This document shows, piece by piece, positions 40,861 to 48,599 of a DNA stretch of 64,000 bases; within the stretch, counting starts at the first letter, position 1; the number at the start of each line of letters is the position of its first letter. Position numbers and translations under genes: made by a program. The DNA comes from Methanothrix harundinacea 6Ac. Its GTDB lineage: Archaea > Halobacteriota > Methanosarcinia > Methanotrichales > Methanotrichaceae. The notes under the pieces were generated by a model. That model was not told the DNA's origin, searched no databases, and was given only the letters and a program-made list of their open reading frames with translations. The DNA lies in assembly GCF_000235565.1 (NCBI RefSeq), contig NC_017527.1, positions 186,001-250,000 on the forward strand. The letters are read 5' to 3'.

Positions 40861-42385
40861 GCTTTACATCGTCGGGATCGGCCCCGGCGGCCGCGGCCTT
40901 CTCACCAGGAGGGCGGAGGAGGCGCTCTTGGAGGCGAGAAGCGTCGTCGGCTACGGCCCCTACCTCAACCTTGTAAAAGACCTCCTTCCGGGAAAGGTCG
41001 TCCGCTCCACCGGGATGGGGCGGGAGGTGGAGAGGGCGAGGGAAGCGGTCGACCTCCTCGCCGAGGGGGATGTGGCCCTCATCAGCAGCGGTGACCCTAA
41101 CGTCTACGGGATGGCCGGGCTCGGCCTGGAGGTCGCCTCCGGGAGGGTGGAGCTCGAACGGGTGGAGGTCGTCCCCGGGATCACCTCCTTCTCGGCGGCG
41201 GCCTCCAGGGCTGGGATCACCTTCCGGGAGGCGGTGGCCGTCATCAGCCTCAGCGACCTTCTCACCCCCTGGGAGAGGATCGAGGATAGAGCGCGGGCGG
41301 CATCGGAGCTGGGGATGCCGATGGCGATCTATAACCCCCGGTCCAGGAGGAGGACCTGGCAGCTGGAGCGGCTCCTGGATATCGTCACCGGTGGCGGCGA
41401 GGGGGAGCGGCACCTTCTGGTGGCAAAGAACGTCTCCCGCCCCGGGGAGGCCCTCTGGTGGACGACGGCGGGAGAGGTTCTGGAGAGGGAGGATCTCCGG
41501 GAAGAGATCGACATGTTCACCCTCCTCATCATCGGAGGGGAGGGGATGGCGGAAGGATGGCGGTGGGATGGGAGGAATGAAAAGGGAGACGGAAGGGGTG
41601 GTGAGGGGATGGGAAAGGCGGAAGGAGGGAGAGGGGTTGAGGGGATCGCCGCGGGAGGGCCCATCGCCGAGGCGAAGATCCGCCTGGTGGGGGTCGGCCC
41701 CGGAGACCCCCGCCACCTAACCCTGGAGGCGGAGGGGCTGATCCGGGGGTCTGACCTCCTCCTGGGGGCCGAAAGGCACCTCGCCTCCGTCGGAGCCCTC
41801 CCCGGGGGCCTGGGGGCCAGATCCCTTTCGATCTCCCCCACGGGGAGGTTCGAGGAGAGGGTCGGGGCGAGGCTAGCGGCGGCGGAGGAGGCGGCCGGCC
41901 GTGGGGAGACCGCATCGATCCTCTTCGGGGGGGACCCCGGCACCTTCAGCTCCGCCTGGAGGGGCCTCTCCCGCCCGGGGATCCGGGTATCTCCGGGGGT
42001 CGGGGCCTTCGCGGCGGCGGCGGCGAGGGTCGGAGCCCCCCTGGTGAACGACTTCGCCCTCCTCTCGGGGCTGGACGGAGAGGCTCCAGAGAAGGCCCGG
42101 CGGCTTCTGGAGGCCGGCTTCGCCGTCGTCTTCTACAACCAGAGCTCCGGAGGGCTGGAGGCCATCGCCGACGCCGCCTCCTCCCTCGACCCGGAGAGGC
42201 CCTTCGCCCTCGTCCAGGACGCCACCCGCCCCGACGAGAGGATCGCCATCGGCAGGGCCTCGGATCTGGCAAGGCCGAAGTTCGATGGCAGAAGGTGCAC
42301 CCTCATCCTTCCGGGGCCGGAGGCCCATCTGCGAGAGGGGAGGATCATAGCCCGGAGAGGGTACGAGAGGAAGTACGATTACTGA
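40844..42385 (+). CDS. cbiH: CbiH C17-methyltransferase with a second degenerate methylase domain
   Basis: 513-residue double protein. The first domain (about 1-230) is a normal CbiH/CobJ: LYIVGIGPGGRGLLTRRAEE, VVGYGPYLNLVKDLL, SSGDPNVYGMAGL, VVPGITSFSAAASRAGI, ISLSDLLTPW, AIYNPRSRRRTWQLER. A Gly/Glu/Arg-rich linker (about 232-275) follows. The second domain (about 276-513) repeats the fold: IRLVGVGPGDPRHLTLEAEG, FGGDPGTFSSAW, VSPGVGAFAAAAARVGAPLV, VFYNQSSGGL, and ends QDATRPDERIAIGRASDL. It lacks the SLSDLLTPW-type element (FALLSGLDG instead), so its activity is uncertain. TTG start at 40844 in the end of cbiG. Confidence 0.88.
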   Translation: MPSESRLYIVGIGPGGRGLLTRRAEEALLEARSVVGYGPYLNLVKDLLPGKVVRSTGMGREVERAREAVDLLAEGDVALISSGDPNVYGMAGLGLEVASGRVELERVEVVPGITSFSAAASRAGITFREAVAVISLSDLLTPWERIEDRARAASELGMPMAIYNPRSRRRTWQLERLLDIVTGGGEGERHLLVAKNVSRPGEALWWTTAGEVLEREDLREEIDMFTLLIIGGEGMAEGWRWDGRNEKGDGRGGEGMGKAEGGRGVEGIAAGGPIAEAKIRLVGVGPGDPRHLTLEAEGLIRGSDLLLGAERHLASVGALPGGLGARSLSISPTGRFEERVGARLAAAEEAAGRGETASILFGGDPGTFSSAWRGLSRPGIRVSPGVGAFAAAAARVGAPLVNDFALLSGLDGEAPEKARRLLEAGFAVVFYNQSSGGLEAIADAASSLDPERPFALVQDATRPDERIAIGRASDLARPKFDGRRCTLILPGPEAHLREGRIIARRGYERKYDY

Positions 42386-42410
42386 TGGATCAGAGCCGGG
42401 GGCGTTCAAG

Positions 42411-43049
42411 ATGGCAGATAAGAAGTACGAGGACCTGGGGGCGGTGACCCCCGAGGCGATGGAGATCTACAACAGGAGCAGGAGCCTCATCGCCGGGATC
42501 GTGGGGGATAGGACCCCCGAGGACAGGATTAAGCAGCGGTGCGTCATCGCCACCGGAGACCTCTCCGTCGCGGAGATCCTCAGGTTCCAGGGCGACCCCG
42601 CCGCCGCCGGCCTCGCCGCCCTGGAGGCGGCCGCCGCGATATTCGTCGACATCAGGATGGTGGAGGCGGGGGTGCTGAAGCGGGGGCACAATAGCCCCAT
42701 CATCACCGCCATCGGCAGGGGCGATCGGTTGGCTGAGAAGGAGGGGATCACCAGGACCTCGGCGGGGTTTGTCGAGCTGGCGGGGGAGCTATCCGGGAGC
42801 ATCGTCGTCATAGGAAACGCCCCCTCCGCCCTCCTGACGGTCTGCGACCTTATGGAGAGGGGGGAGGCAGAGCCCGCCCTCGTCATCGGCGTCCCCGTGG
42901 GCTTCGTCAACGCCGCCGAGAGCAAGGAGAGGCTCCGCAAGATCGCCGTCCCCTCGATATCGACGGTAGGCACCCGGGGCGGAACCCCCATCGCCGTCGC
43001 CGCGATAAACGAGATCATAAACATGCGGCAGGAGAAGAGGGGGACCTGA
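42411..43049 (+). CDS. cbiC: cobalt-precorrin-8 methylmutase
   Basis: 212-residue CbiC/CobH, which moves the C11 methyl to C12. Family pattern: TPEAMEIYNRSRSLIAGIVG, EDRIKQRCVIATGDLSVAEI, AAIFVDIRMVEAGVLKRGHN, TRTSAGFVELAGELSGSIVV, IGNAPSALLTVCDLMERG and GVPVGFVNAAESKERL. The conserved His that would protonate the ring corresponds to that in KRGHN. It lies 25 bases after cbiH, 69 bases before cbiD. Length is normal. Confidence 0.94.
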   Translation: MADKKYEDLGAVTPEAMEIYNRSRSLIAGIVGDRTPEDRIKQRCVIATGDLSVAEILRFQGDPAAAGLAALEAAAAIFVDIRMVEAGVLKRGHNSPIITAIGRGDRLAEKEGITRTSAGFVELAGELSGSIVVIGNAPSALLTVCDLMERGEAEPALVIGVPVGFVNAAESKERLRKIAVPSISTVGTRGGTPIAVAAINEIINMRQEKRGT

Positions 43050-43118
43050 GCCCTCCGGAGAGGGGGGGGCGGGGCCCCAAAGAGGGCCACCAAAGACGGC
43101 AGAGGAAGGGTTTCAGGG

Positions 43119-44348
43119 ATGGGTGAGGAGGAGCGGGAAGAGGAAGGGCCGAAAGAGGCGGGGCAGAAGGAGAAGATGCCGGAGGAGAGGGGGAGAGAGG
43201 GAGGGGTGAGAGATCCCGTCGCCGGCCTATCCATCCCCCGGGACTGGATCGAGAGGGCCACCGACCCCCGGGTCCTGGAGAAGGTCAGAAGCGGCCTCTG
43301 GGCCCTCCTCTCCGACGGGACCCTCCTCCGCCGGGGGCTCACCACGGGGACGACGGCCGCCGCCGCCGCCAAAGGGGCGGTCATCTCCCTCGGAGGGCCG
43401 GTCTTCACAGTCTCGATCCTCACCCCGGCGGGGATCAGGGTCTCCGTCCCCGTGGAGGGGCGCAGAGGAACCTGCACCGCCGTCAAGATCGGAGGCGACC
43501 ACGCCTCCGACGTCACCGCCGGGGCGGCGTTGATGGCGAGGGCGGAGGCGATCGGGGCCGAGGCGGGATATGAGGCGGCCGCCGGAGAGGATCCCGGGCC
43601 TTTGGGATCCGACGATACCAGGCACGCCGAGGGGACCGGGCCCGGAGGGGAGGGGCCGGGAAAGAGGATCGAGCTCGTCGCGGGGGCGGGGATCGGGCGG
43701 ATCGGGGCTGCGGGGCTCACCGTCCCCCTGGGAAAGCCAGCCATCAGCCCCTCGGCGAGGGGAGAGATAGAAACGGCCATCGAGGAGGGGATGGAAGAGG
43801 CCGGCCTGGAGGCGGTCCGGGTGGAGCTTGAGGTCATAAACGGCGAGGCGATCGCAAGAGAGACCCTGAACCCCAAGGTCGGGGTCCTGGGCGGGATCTC
43901 GATCCTCGGCTCGACGGGGTTCGTCGAGCCCTGGAACGAGCACCTCGCCGAGAGCCGCGAGGCGGAGGTCCTGGAGGCGGATCGGGTGGTCGTCACCACC
44001 GGGAGGGTCGGCCTCAGGTACAGCCGGTTCCTCTTCCCGAAATTCAGGGTCGTCCTCCTGGGAAACCAGCTCGATCGGCTCCGGTTCAGGGAGGGGCAGG
44101 ACTCCGTCCTCTGCGGCCTTCCAGCCCTGATCCTGAAGTGGGGGATGCCCGAGCTCCTGGAGGGGACGGGGTATCGGACCGTCGCGGAGATGGTCGAGGA
44201 AGAGCCGGGCCACCCCCGGATCGACGAGGCGCTCCAGATGGTCGGGGAGAGGCTCCCCGGGACGAGGATCGTCCTCATCAACAGGGACGGCTCGATACTC
44301 CGGGAGCTCCCACCCCCTCATCCCCCATCAGTCCCGCCGGGCTCCTGA
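43119..44348 (+). CDS. cbiD: cobalt-precorrin-5B C1-methyltransferase CbiD
   Basis: 409-residue CbiD, which methylates C1 of the corrin ring. Core motifs are LRRGLTTGTTAAAAAKGAVI, VSILTPAGIRVSVPVE, VKIGGDHASDVTAGAAL, NPKVGVLGGISILGSTGFVE and LGNQLDRLRFREGQDSVLCG. It is about 40 residues longer than usual: a charged N-terminal extension (EEEREEEGPKEAGQKEKMPE) and an internal insertion (about 165-187, rich in Gly, Pro and Asp). Both are GC-driven low-complexity additions. A later start (for example within RDPVAGLSIPRDW) cannot be excluded. Confidence 0.93.
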   Translation: MGEEEREEEGPKEAGQKEKMPEERGREGGVRDPVAGLSIPRDWIERATDPRVLEKVRSGLWALLSDGTLLRRGLTTGTTAAAAAKGAVISLGGPVFTVSILTPAGIRVSVPVEGRRGTCTAVKIGGDHASDVTAGAALMARAEAIGAEAGYEAAAGEDPGPLGSDDTRHAEGTGPGGEGPGKRIELVAGAGIGRIGAAGLTVPLGKPAISPSARGEIETAIEEGMEEAGLEAVRVELEVINGEAIARETLNPKVGVLGGISILGSTGFVEPWNEHLAESREAEVLEADRVVVTTGRVGLRYSRFLFPKFRVVLLGNQLDRLRFREGQDSVLCGLPALILKWGMPELLEGTGYRTVAEMVEEEPGHPRIDEALQMVGERLPGTRIVLINRDGSILRELPPPHPPSVPPGS

Positions 44349-44424
44349 GGGCATGCTCCGCCGGTCAAGAAGTCGGGGGAAGAGAGGATAAACTGAGGTG
44401 AGTTCAGATGAGGAGGTCTCTGAG

Positions 44425-45009
44425 ATGAAGATCGTCGGCGTAGGAGCAGGCCCGGGGATGCTGACCTTCGAGGCGGCAGAAGCGGTTAAAGAGGCCCGGC
44501 TGATCCGGGGTTCGAGGAGGGCGATCGAGCTGGTCCGGGAGGTGATCGACCCCGGCTGCGACGTCGCGGAGATCGAGGACTACAGGGCCCTCCGGGAGCT
44601 CCCCCCGGAGGCGGTCGTCCTCTCCACCGGTGACCCCATGCTCAGCGGCCTCGGCTACCTCGAGGGGGAGGTGATCCCCGGGATATCCAGCATGCAAGTC
44701 GCCTGCTCCAGGCTGAAGGTCAGCCTCCTCAAGGTCGTCCCCATCACCGTCCACGGGAGGAGGATGGACCCCGAGCCGATCGTCGAGGAGGTGGCCCGGG
44801 GGAGGGCCGTCTTCCTCCTCGTCGACGAAGCCACCGACCTTCCGGGGCTATGCCGCCTCCTGGAGGAGAGGGGGCTATCGAGGGATGTCGCCGTCCTCAC
44901 CGACCTCGGCTACCCGAAGGAGGAGATCCGGCGGGGAAGCACCAGAAGGCCGCCCCCCTCGAGGGGGCTCGCCTCGGTGATGATAGGAGATCTCGGCTTT
45001 TCCCGGTGA
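44425..45009 (+). CDS. cbiE: cobalt-precorrin-7 C5-methyltransferase
   Basis: 194-residue tetrapyrrole methylase, CbiE type, starting MKIVGVGAGPGMLTFEAAEA at ATG 44425 with GAGGAGGT nine bases upstream; a GTG further upstream (44398) is less likely. The VVLSTGDPMLSGLGYL loop and the VIPGISSMQVACSRLKVSLL segment fit CbiE. It closes the corrin operon. CbiA, CbiJ, the cobalt chelatase and the lower-ligand genes are not in this window. Confidence 0.92.
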   Translation: MKIVGVGAGPGMLTFEAAEAVKEARLIRGSRRAIELVREVIDPGCDVAEIEDYRALRELPPEAVVLSTGDPMLSGLGYLEGEVIPGISSMQVACSRLKVSLLKVVPITVHGRRMDPEPIVEEVARGRAVFLLVDEATDLPGLCRLLEERGLSRDVAVLTDLGYPKEEIRRGSTRRPPPSRGLASVMIGDLGFSR

Positions 45010-45183
45010 GGTCCGCAATCCGCTGCTCGGGCCATGGGGACGGATGGCGGCCTTCCGCCGCGGAGGAGGTGGAGGCTCCGACCGGCCTGAGGGTTAAGGG
45101 CCTCCTCCGATATCGAGGGGTGGATCAGGGGTTGGAGGGCTGGATGTGGGTCGGGAGGGGCCAGGATTATCAGGTTCAGGACG

Positions 45184-45203
45184 ACCCCATCATTTCCACT
45201 GGA
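45184..45203 (-). promoter_or_regulatory. ORB-like element 1
   Basis: CCCCATCATTTCCACTGGAG, read on the minus strand as CTCCAGTGGAAATGATGGGG: the archaeal origin recognition box pattern of a TCCAGTGGAAA core followed by a G-string. Distant from the main origin and between cbiE and a membrane protein gene. Confidence 0.6.
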
Positions 45204-45250
45204 GATGCCGAGATCAGGTCTGATAAAGGTTGGAAATATAAAAAAAGTTC

Positions 45251-46303
45251 CTAACCTGGATTGCAGACCTTGCAGGGGGAATAGCCGGCCTCCCGGGCCT
45301 CCCAGACATCGGAGAAGGTTATCCTGTTCTCTGGCTTTATCTTCTTCGCCGACTTGCAGTCCGGCCGATGATACTTGTCGGAGGTCTTGCTCCCGACGTA
45401 CTCGTATCCGAGATCATCTGCCGGACCTGTCACGGTCTCCTCCTCCTCGTCGATGGCAGTAACCGAATCCTGAGATCTTTCGTCCCCTTTGAGCTCCTCG
45501 GAGGAGGCTGCGAAGCCCCGAGATCCTTCAGTGGATCTAGACGAGAAGGACTGGATCCCCGTTGCTGATCCGTATCTTGAAAGGGGCTCGACTGAGGGCC
45601 TCTCGGAGGGCGCCTCCCGGATGGGTTCCTCGGACCCGCCCCAGATCACCCTCTGGGGATCCTCCTCCGCCACCAGGCAATCCCGACGCTCCGCTATTGC
45701 CACCCCCTCCATCGATAGGAGGCCCTCCGGCTCCTCCACCTCCAGAAGACAAGAATAACCCACCTCGGGACGGAGACGGCAGATCTTTCTGATGTCGAAA
45801 TCCCGCCCCGTTCCCGGCTCCAGATCCATCATCATATACCTGGACCCCTCGACGAGCTGATCCCCGTCCCAGAGGGTGGCGTTCAGGATAAGGTACGGGA
45901 TCGTCGATCCGGTCCGGACGGCCACCGAGCCCCAGGCCCGGAAGAGGGTGCTGCTGACGGAGGAGTCGAAGTCCAGGACCTCCAGGGCCTCCGTCGAGGA
46001 AGAGGCGGCCGCCCCAGTGGCGAGACTTCCTGAACCCGGATCACCCTCCTCCAGCCCTGGATCTTCTGCGGCCCTCAGGGGGGGCCCGCGATACGCCTCG
46101 CTCCTCCCATGGGGGGAAGATCGAAGCTCCTTGATCCAACCCCCCCAGTCCTCCTGCACCGATGATAGGGCCCCCGCCACCGGAGAGGGGACAACGAACC
46201 CACCTCCGAAGTGAAGGTACGCCCCGGAGGCGAGGACGGCGCCCAGGAGGAGGGTTAAGATAACAGCCCTTTTCCGGGATGAAAGCCTTTTTGTCAGTTG
46301 CAT
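45251..46303 (-). CDS. membrane-anchored protein with C-terminal Ada-like zinc-binding motif
   Basis: 350-residue protein. Basic N-terminus and a hydrophobic helix (AVILTLLLGAVLASGAYLHF) act as an anchor. A long low-complexity, acidic and Ser-rich region follows, with a beta-sandwich-like part around residues 105-210 (VRTGSTIPYLILNATLWDGD; IRKICRLRPEVGYSCLLEVE). The C-terminal 50 residues (YVGSKTSDKYHRPDCKSAKK, then AREAGYSPCKVCNPG) match the small Ada-type metal-binding domain found at the ends of secreted bacterial nucleases. The outside location and exact role are inferred. Its promoter region contains an ORB. Confidence 0.68.
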   Translation of the reverse strand: MQLTKRLSSRKRAVILTLLLGAVLASGAYLHFGGGFVVPSPVAGALSSVQEDWGGWIKELRSSPHGRSEAYRGPPLRAAEDPGLEEGDPGSGSLATGAAASSSTEALEVLDFDSSVSSTLFRAWGSVAVRTGSTIPYLILNATLWDGDQLVEGSRYMMMDLEPGTGRDFDIRKICRLRPEVGYSCLLEVEEPEGLLSMEGVAIAERRDCLVAEEDPQRVIWGGSEEPIREAPSERPSVEPLSRYGSATGIQSFSSRSTEGSRGFAASSEELKGDERSQDSVTAIDEEEETVTGPADDLGYEYVGSKTSDKYHRPDCKSAKKIKPENRITFSDVWEAREAGYSPCKVCNPG

Positions 46304-46304
46304 A

Positions 46305-46325
46305 CCCCCTTATTTCCACTGGAGA
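46305..46325 (-). promoter_or_regulatory. ORB-like element 2
   Basis: CCCCCTTATTTCCACTGGAG-a; minus-strand reading TCTCCAGTGGAAATAAGGGGG matches the ORB consensus closely, including the full G-string. It lies at the 5' end of the gene at 45251-46303. Confidence 0.72.
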
Positions 46326-46381
46326 TCGAAGGGATGAACGCCTGCAGGAGAGCGGCAGGGAGAAACCCAGGTCAACCAGTC

Positions 46382-46939
46382 CTATCCGAGCCGGTCGGAC
46401 CCGAAGGCCGAGCCGAGACCCCTCAGCCGCTCCAGTACCTCCAGCGCCTCCTTCAGGCATTCCAGCTGACCCTTCAGCCTGCTCATATCCTGCTCTTCCC
46501 CGATCTTATCGGAGATCTCCCGGATCTTATCGAGGATCGCCGCCTCTAACCCTCCAAGGGCCGGATCCATCGGGGATTCTGCCCTCATACCTCGGGATAA
46601 CCCCTCGCGACGGCCAGACTCCCCTTCATCTTCGGCTTTACGAGGCCTCTCCTCCCGGATCCGCCCCCCTTCCTCAGAATCTCCCCCAAAGATCCCCTCC
46701 GTATCTCCACGCCGCCTCCCGGCCGGCCCTGCTGCGCCCTTCGGGGGGGATCCGGCCGGAGATCCCTCTCCCTGATGGGGGATCTCCGCCGCCCCCTCCT
46801 CTTCAAACGAGCAGACGGGGCATACCACCTCCCCCTTATAACGGAAGAGCGGCGCCCCGCATTCGTGATGGGTGGCCAGCATCGTCCCTCCCATCTCCAA
46901 AAGCCGCGTCATCCTCTTGATCGCCTCTTCTTCATCCAT
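46382..46939 (-). CDS. UPF0148 / Sjogren-scleroderma autoantigen 1 family protein
   Basis: 185-residue protein. The N-terminal part MDEEEAIKRMTRLLEMGGTM then HHECGAPLFRYKGEVVCPVC is the conserved archaeal UPF0148 zinc ribbon (Cys at about 27, 40 and 43, with a His nearby). A long low-complexity Gly/Glu/Arg linker (about 50-130) separates it from a C-terminal helix pair (LEAAILDKIREISDKIGEEQ). Family function is unknown; eukaryotic relatives are centromere-linked autoantigens. It lies between two ORBs, near the origin. Confidence 0.85.
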   Translation of the reverse strand: MDEEEAIKRMTRLLEMGGTMLATHHECGAPLFRYKGEVVCPVCSFEEEGAAEIPHQGEGSPAGSPPKGAAGPAGRRRGDTEGIFGGDSEEGGRIREERPRKAEDEGESGRREGLSRGMRAESPMDPALGGLEAAILDKIREISDKIGEEQDMSRLKGQLECLKEALEVLERLRGLGSAFGSDRLG

Positions 46940-47082
46940 ACAGAACCACCTCGATCCCTCTCTTCTCCGGCCCTCTTCATCGCCCGCCTCTCCAGCTGAC
47001 CCTCCAGATCATCCCGATCTAGAGCTTTCGCCTCGAATGTCGACCTCCCGCGCCCCAGGCCAGGGGGGAGATGCGCCGCCCC

Positions 47083-47288
47083 TCAAAGACGGCTGCCCTC
47101 CAGCGGCGCCAGGTCTTTCCAGCCCGCCGAGCCCCATCTAAGCCCTCTGAAACCCTCCCGGAACTCGGGTTCCCTCCGGCATGCCGCCACCGACTCCCCC
47201 GGATCGCCTGGGGCTTTGGGGCGGTTCAAAAACCCCATCCACGGAAGAATCGCCTTCCTATCGCCGATAAACCAGGTCGTGACCACCA
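47083..47288 (-). CDS. possible small protein of unknown function
   Basis: 68-residue frame starting MVVTTWFIGDRKAILPWMGF, ending at 47083. A TATA-like tatttaaacg lies about 10-20 bases upstream, so a near-leaderless message is possible, but no ribosome site is visible. Composition is Arg/Gly/Trp-rich and not convincing. The rest of 46940-47375 shows no other gene. It could be noise in a GC-rich spacer. Confidence 0.3.
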
Positions 47289-47375
47289 TACGTTTAAATA
47301 TGACTACCATGTCATAGCTTCATGGGACGGATTTATCCTATAACCTTTTTGCCGTCTTGAAAGTGTGGTGATTCC

Positions 47376-47636
47376 ATGACAGCTGAAAACGTGATTAAGC
47401 AATGCGTCGAAGTTTTAGAGCGCATCATGAGCGACGATACCGTTCCCAGAAATATAAGGCGTTCTGCGGATAGCGTCAAGGCGACCCTTCTCAACGTCCA
47501 GGAATCAGAAGCCATAAGGGCAGCATCTGCCATATCTATTCTGGACGAGATCAGCAACGATCCAAATATACCCCTCCACACCAGAACCCTGATCTGGAAC
47601 GTCGCGAGCCAGCTCGAGACGGTCCCCGTCGGATGA
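47376..47636 (+). CDS. UPF0147 family protein
   Basis: 86-residue all-helical protein: [56 protein letters not shown], and a closing [19 protein letters not shown]. This is the UPF0147 pattern, found in nearly all archaea. AGTGTGGTGATTCC precedes the ATG at 47376. Function unknown. It stands at the left edge of the presumed origin. Confidence 0.9.
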   Translation: MTAENVIKQCVEVLERIMSDDTVPRNIRRSADSVKATLLNVQESEAIRAASAISILDEISNDPNIPLHTRTLIWNVASQLETVPVG

Positions 47637-47987
47637 GGCCAGATAGCTCCCGTATCAACCGACGCGATGGGCGGGGATGAGGGGAACGGTGGTGACAAAT
47701 AGGCCGCCTCCGAGGTAAGTCCCACCATCAGCCTTGCATTCTTCTCATCCACCTCGAAGAGGAGGATCCGGGCATCCAGAGATCGAACAGCTCAGGCCTC
47801 TCCGGGGCTTATGTGAATTTATGAATGCTATGCATTTTGATCTCCTTTGAGCCTATTAAGCTCATTAAGCCCATATAGCCCCACAATCAACCCCGGCCGA
47901 AGGCTGGCGCCGAAGAAGAAGGCTCAAAGGTGGCAGGATAAGGGAGATCCGACCAATCAGCCCTCCTCGCCCCATCGATCCCGATGA

Positions 47988-48006
47988 CCCCCTGGCTTCC
48001 ACTGGA
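47988..48006 (-). promoter_or_regulatory. ORB-like element 3
   Basis: CCCCCTGGCTTCCACTGGA; minus-strand reading TCCAGTGGAAGCCAGGGGG keeps the dyad core and the G-string. Confidence 0.72.
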
Positions 48007-48015
48007 GCCCCCCGA

Positions 48016-48036
48016 CCCCTTGGTTTCCGCTGGAAC
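48016..48036 (-). promoter_or_regulatory. ORB-like element 4
   Basis: Minus-strand reading GTTCCAGCGGAAACCAAGGG plus one more G; apart from one base in the dyad (C for T) it matches the archaeal ORB consensus, including the GTTCCAG...GGAAAC dyad. Confidence 0.8.
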
Positions 48037-48075
48037 CGAGGGGAGGTGATATCGAGAGGTGAATCGAAAGCCTGG

Positions 48076-48112
48076 AAAAAAAATATTAATATTTTTTCTC
48101 TATTAGAGATTT
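48076..48112. other. AT-rich DNA-unwinding element candidate
   Basis: A tract of A- and T-runs with the near-palindrome aaaatattaatatttt, lying between the ORB pairs 48016 and 48130 in an otherwise GC-rich region. Position and composition suit the site of first strand opening. Confidence 0.65.
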
Positions 48113-48129
48113 ATACCCTCCAGCTCCGA

Positions 48130-48150
48130 CCCTGATATTTCTACTGGAAC
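48130..48150 (-). promoter_or_regulatory. ORB-like element 5
   Basis: Minus-strand reading GTTCCAGTAGAAATATCAGG plus G; the core has one mismatch (TAGAA for TGGAA) and the G-string is short. Confidence 0.62.
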
Positions 48151-48156
48151 CCCCGG

Positions 48157-48177
48157 CCCCCTTTATTTCGACTGGAG
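48157..48177 (-). promoter_or_regulatory. ORB-like element 6
   Basis: Minus-strand reading CTCCAGTCGAAATAAAGGGG plus G; one core mismatch (TCGAA), full G-string. Only six bases from element 5. Confidence 0.68.
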
Positions 48178-48484
48178 ATCAACGGCCATGATCCTATCAT
48201 CTCGGCTCCGGATAATTCGCCATAAATGGTGATGCAAAATCGTGAAGATCTGGTTTAAAAAATCGATCGGATCGGCAGCGCCCCAGAGGGCGAAACCCTC
48301 CAGAGAGAAATCGCCGGGGCCTATCCAGATCGAAAGGCGCAGCCGAACCCGAATCCCTCTTCTCATCTTTTATCCCGGATCATCTCTAGAGGGAAGGATC
48401 AGCATCTTTAAGTAGGATAAGAAAGCTAGTTACAGCAGGATATATTGACGGCTTTTCTCTCTTCTCTTCCTGGATATATTCCCC

Positions 48485-48505
48485 ATTCCAGTGGAAACAA
48501 TGGGG
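48485..48505 (+). promoter_or_regulatory. ORB-like element 7 (opposite orientation)
   Basis: ATTCCAGTGGAAACAATGGG plus G on the plus strand. It is the only element in this orientation and lies 94 bases before orc1/cdc6, so the set as a whole is inverted around the AT-rich tract. It may also serve initiator autoregulation. Confidence 0.8.
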
Positions 48506-48599
48506 TGAGGGGGTTGGAGTCGAAACGGGGGTTTCGCACCGCAACTCTTAATAACAGATAGAATGTATTTGCTTTTTTGTTCGGGGGGATTGCTCTTTC

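Larger units (their letters stand above)
47637..48599. other. probable replication origin (oriC) upstream of orc1/cdc6
   Basis: A 960-base non-coding stretch next to the initiator gene. Five ORB-like elements lie in it (47988, 48016, 48130, 48157 on the minus strand; 48485 on the plus strand), arranged in inverted orientation. Between the inner ones is an AT-rich tract (about 48076-48112, with aaaaaaaatattaatatttttt) suited to DNA unwinding. The rest contains short T-rich and G-rich runs but no gene. The layout (initiator gene, inverted ORBs, AT-rich tract) is the standard archaeal origin plan. Confidence 0.85.

Noticed and set aside
42467-44281. 604-codon open frame on the minus strand opposite cbiC and cbiD
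   Set aside because: Antisense of two well-supported genes; Ser/Pro/Arg-rich composition typical of the opposite strand of GC-rich coding DNA.
44850-45254. 134-codon frame overlapping the end of cbiE
   Set aside because: Mostly an alternative frame of cbiE running into intergenic sequence with an ORB.
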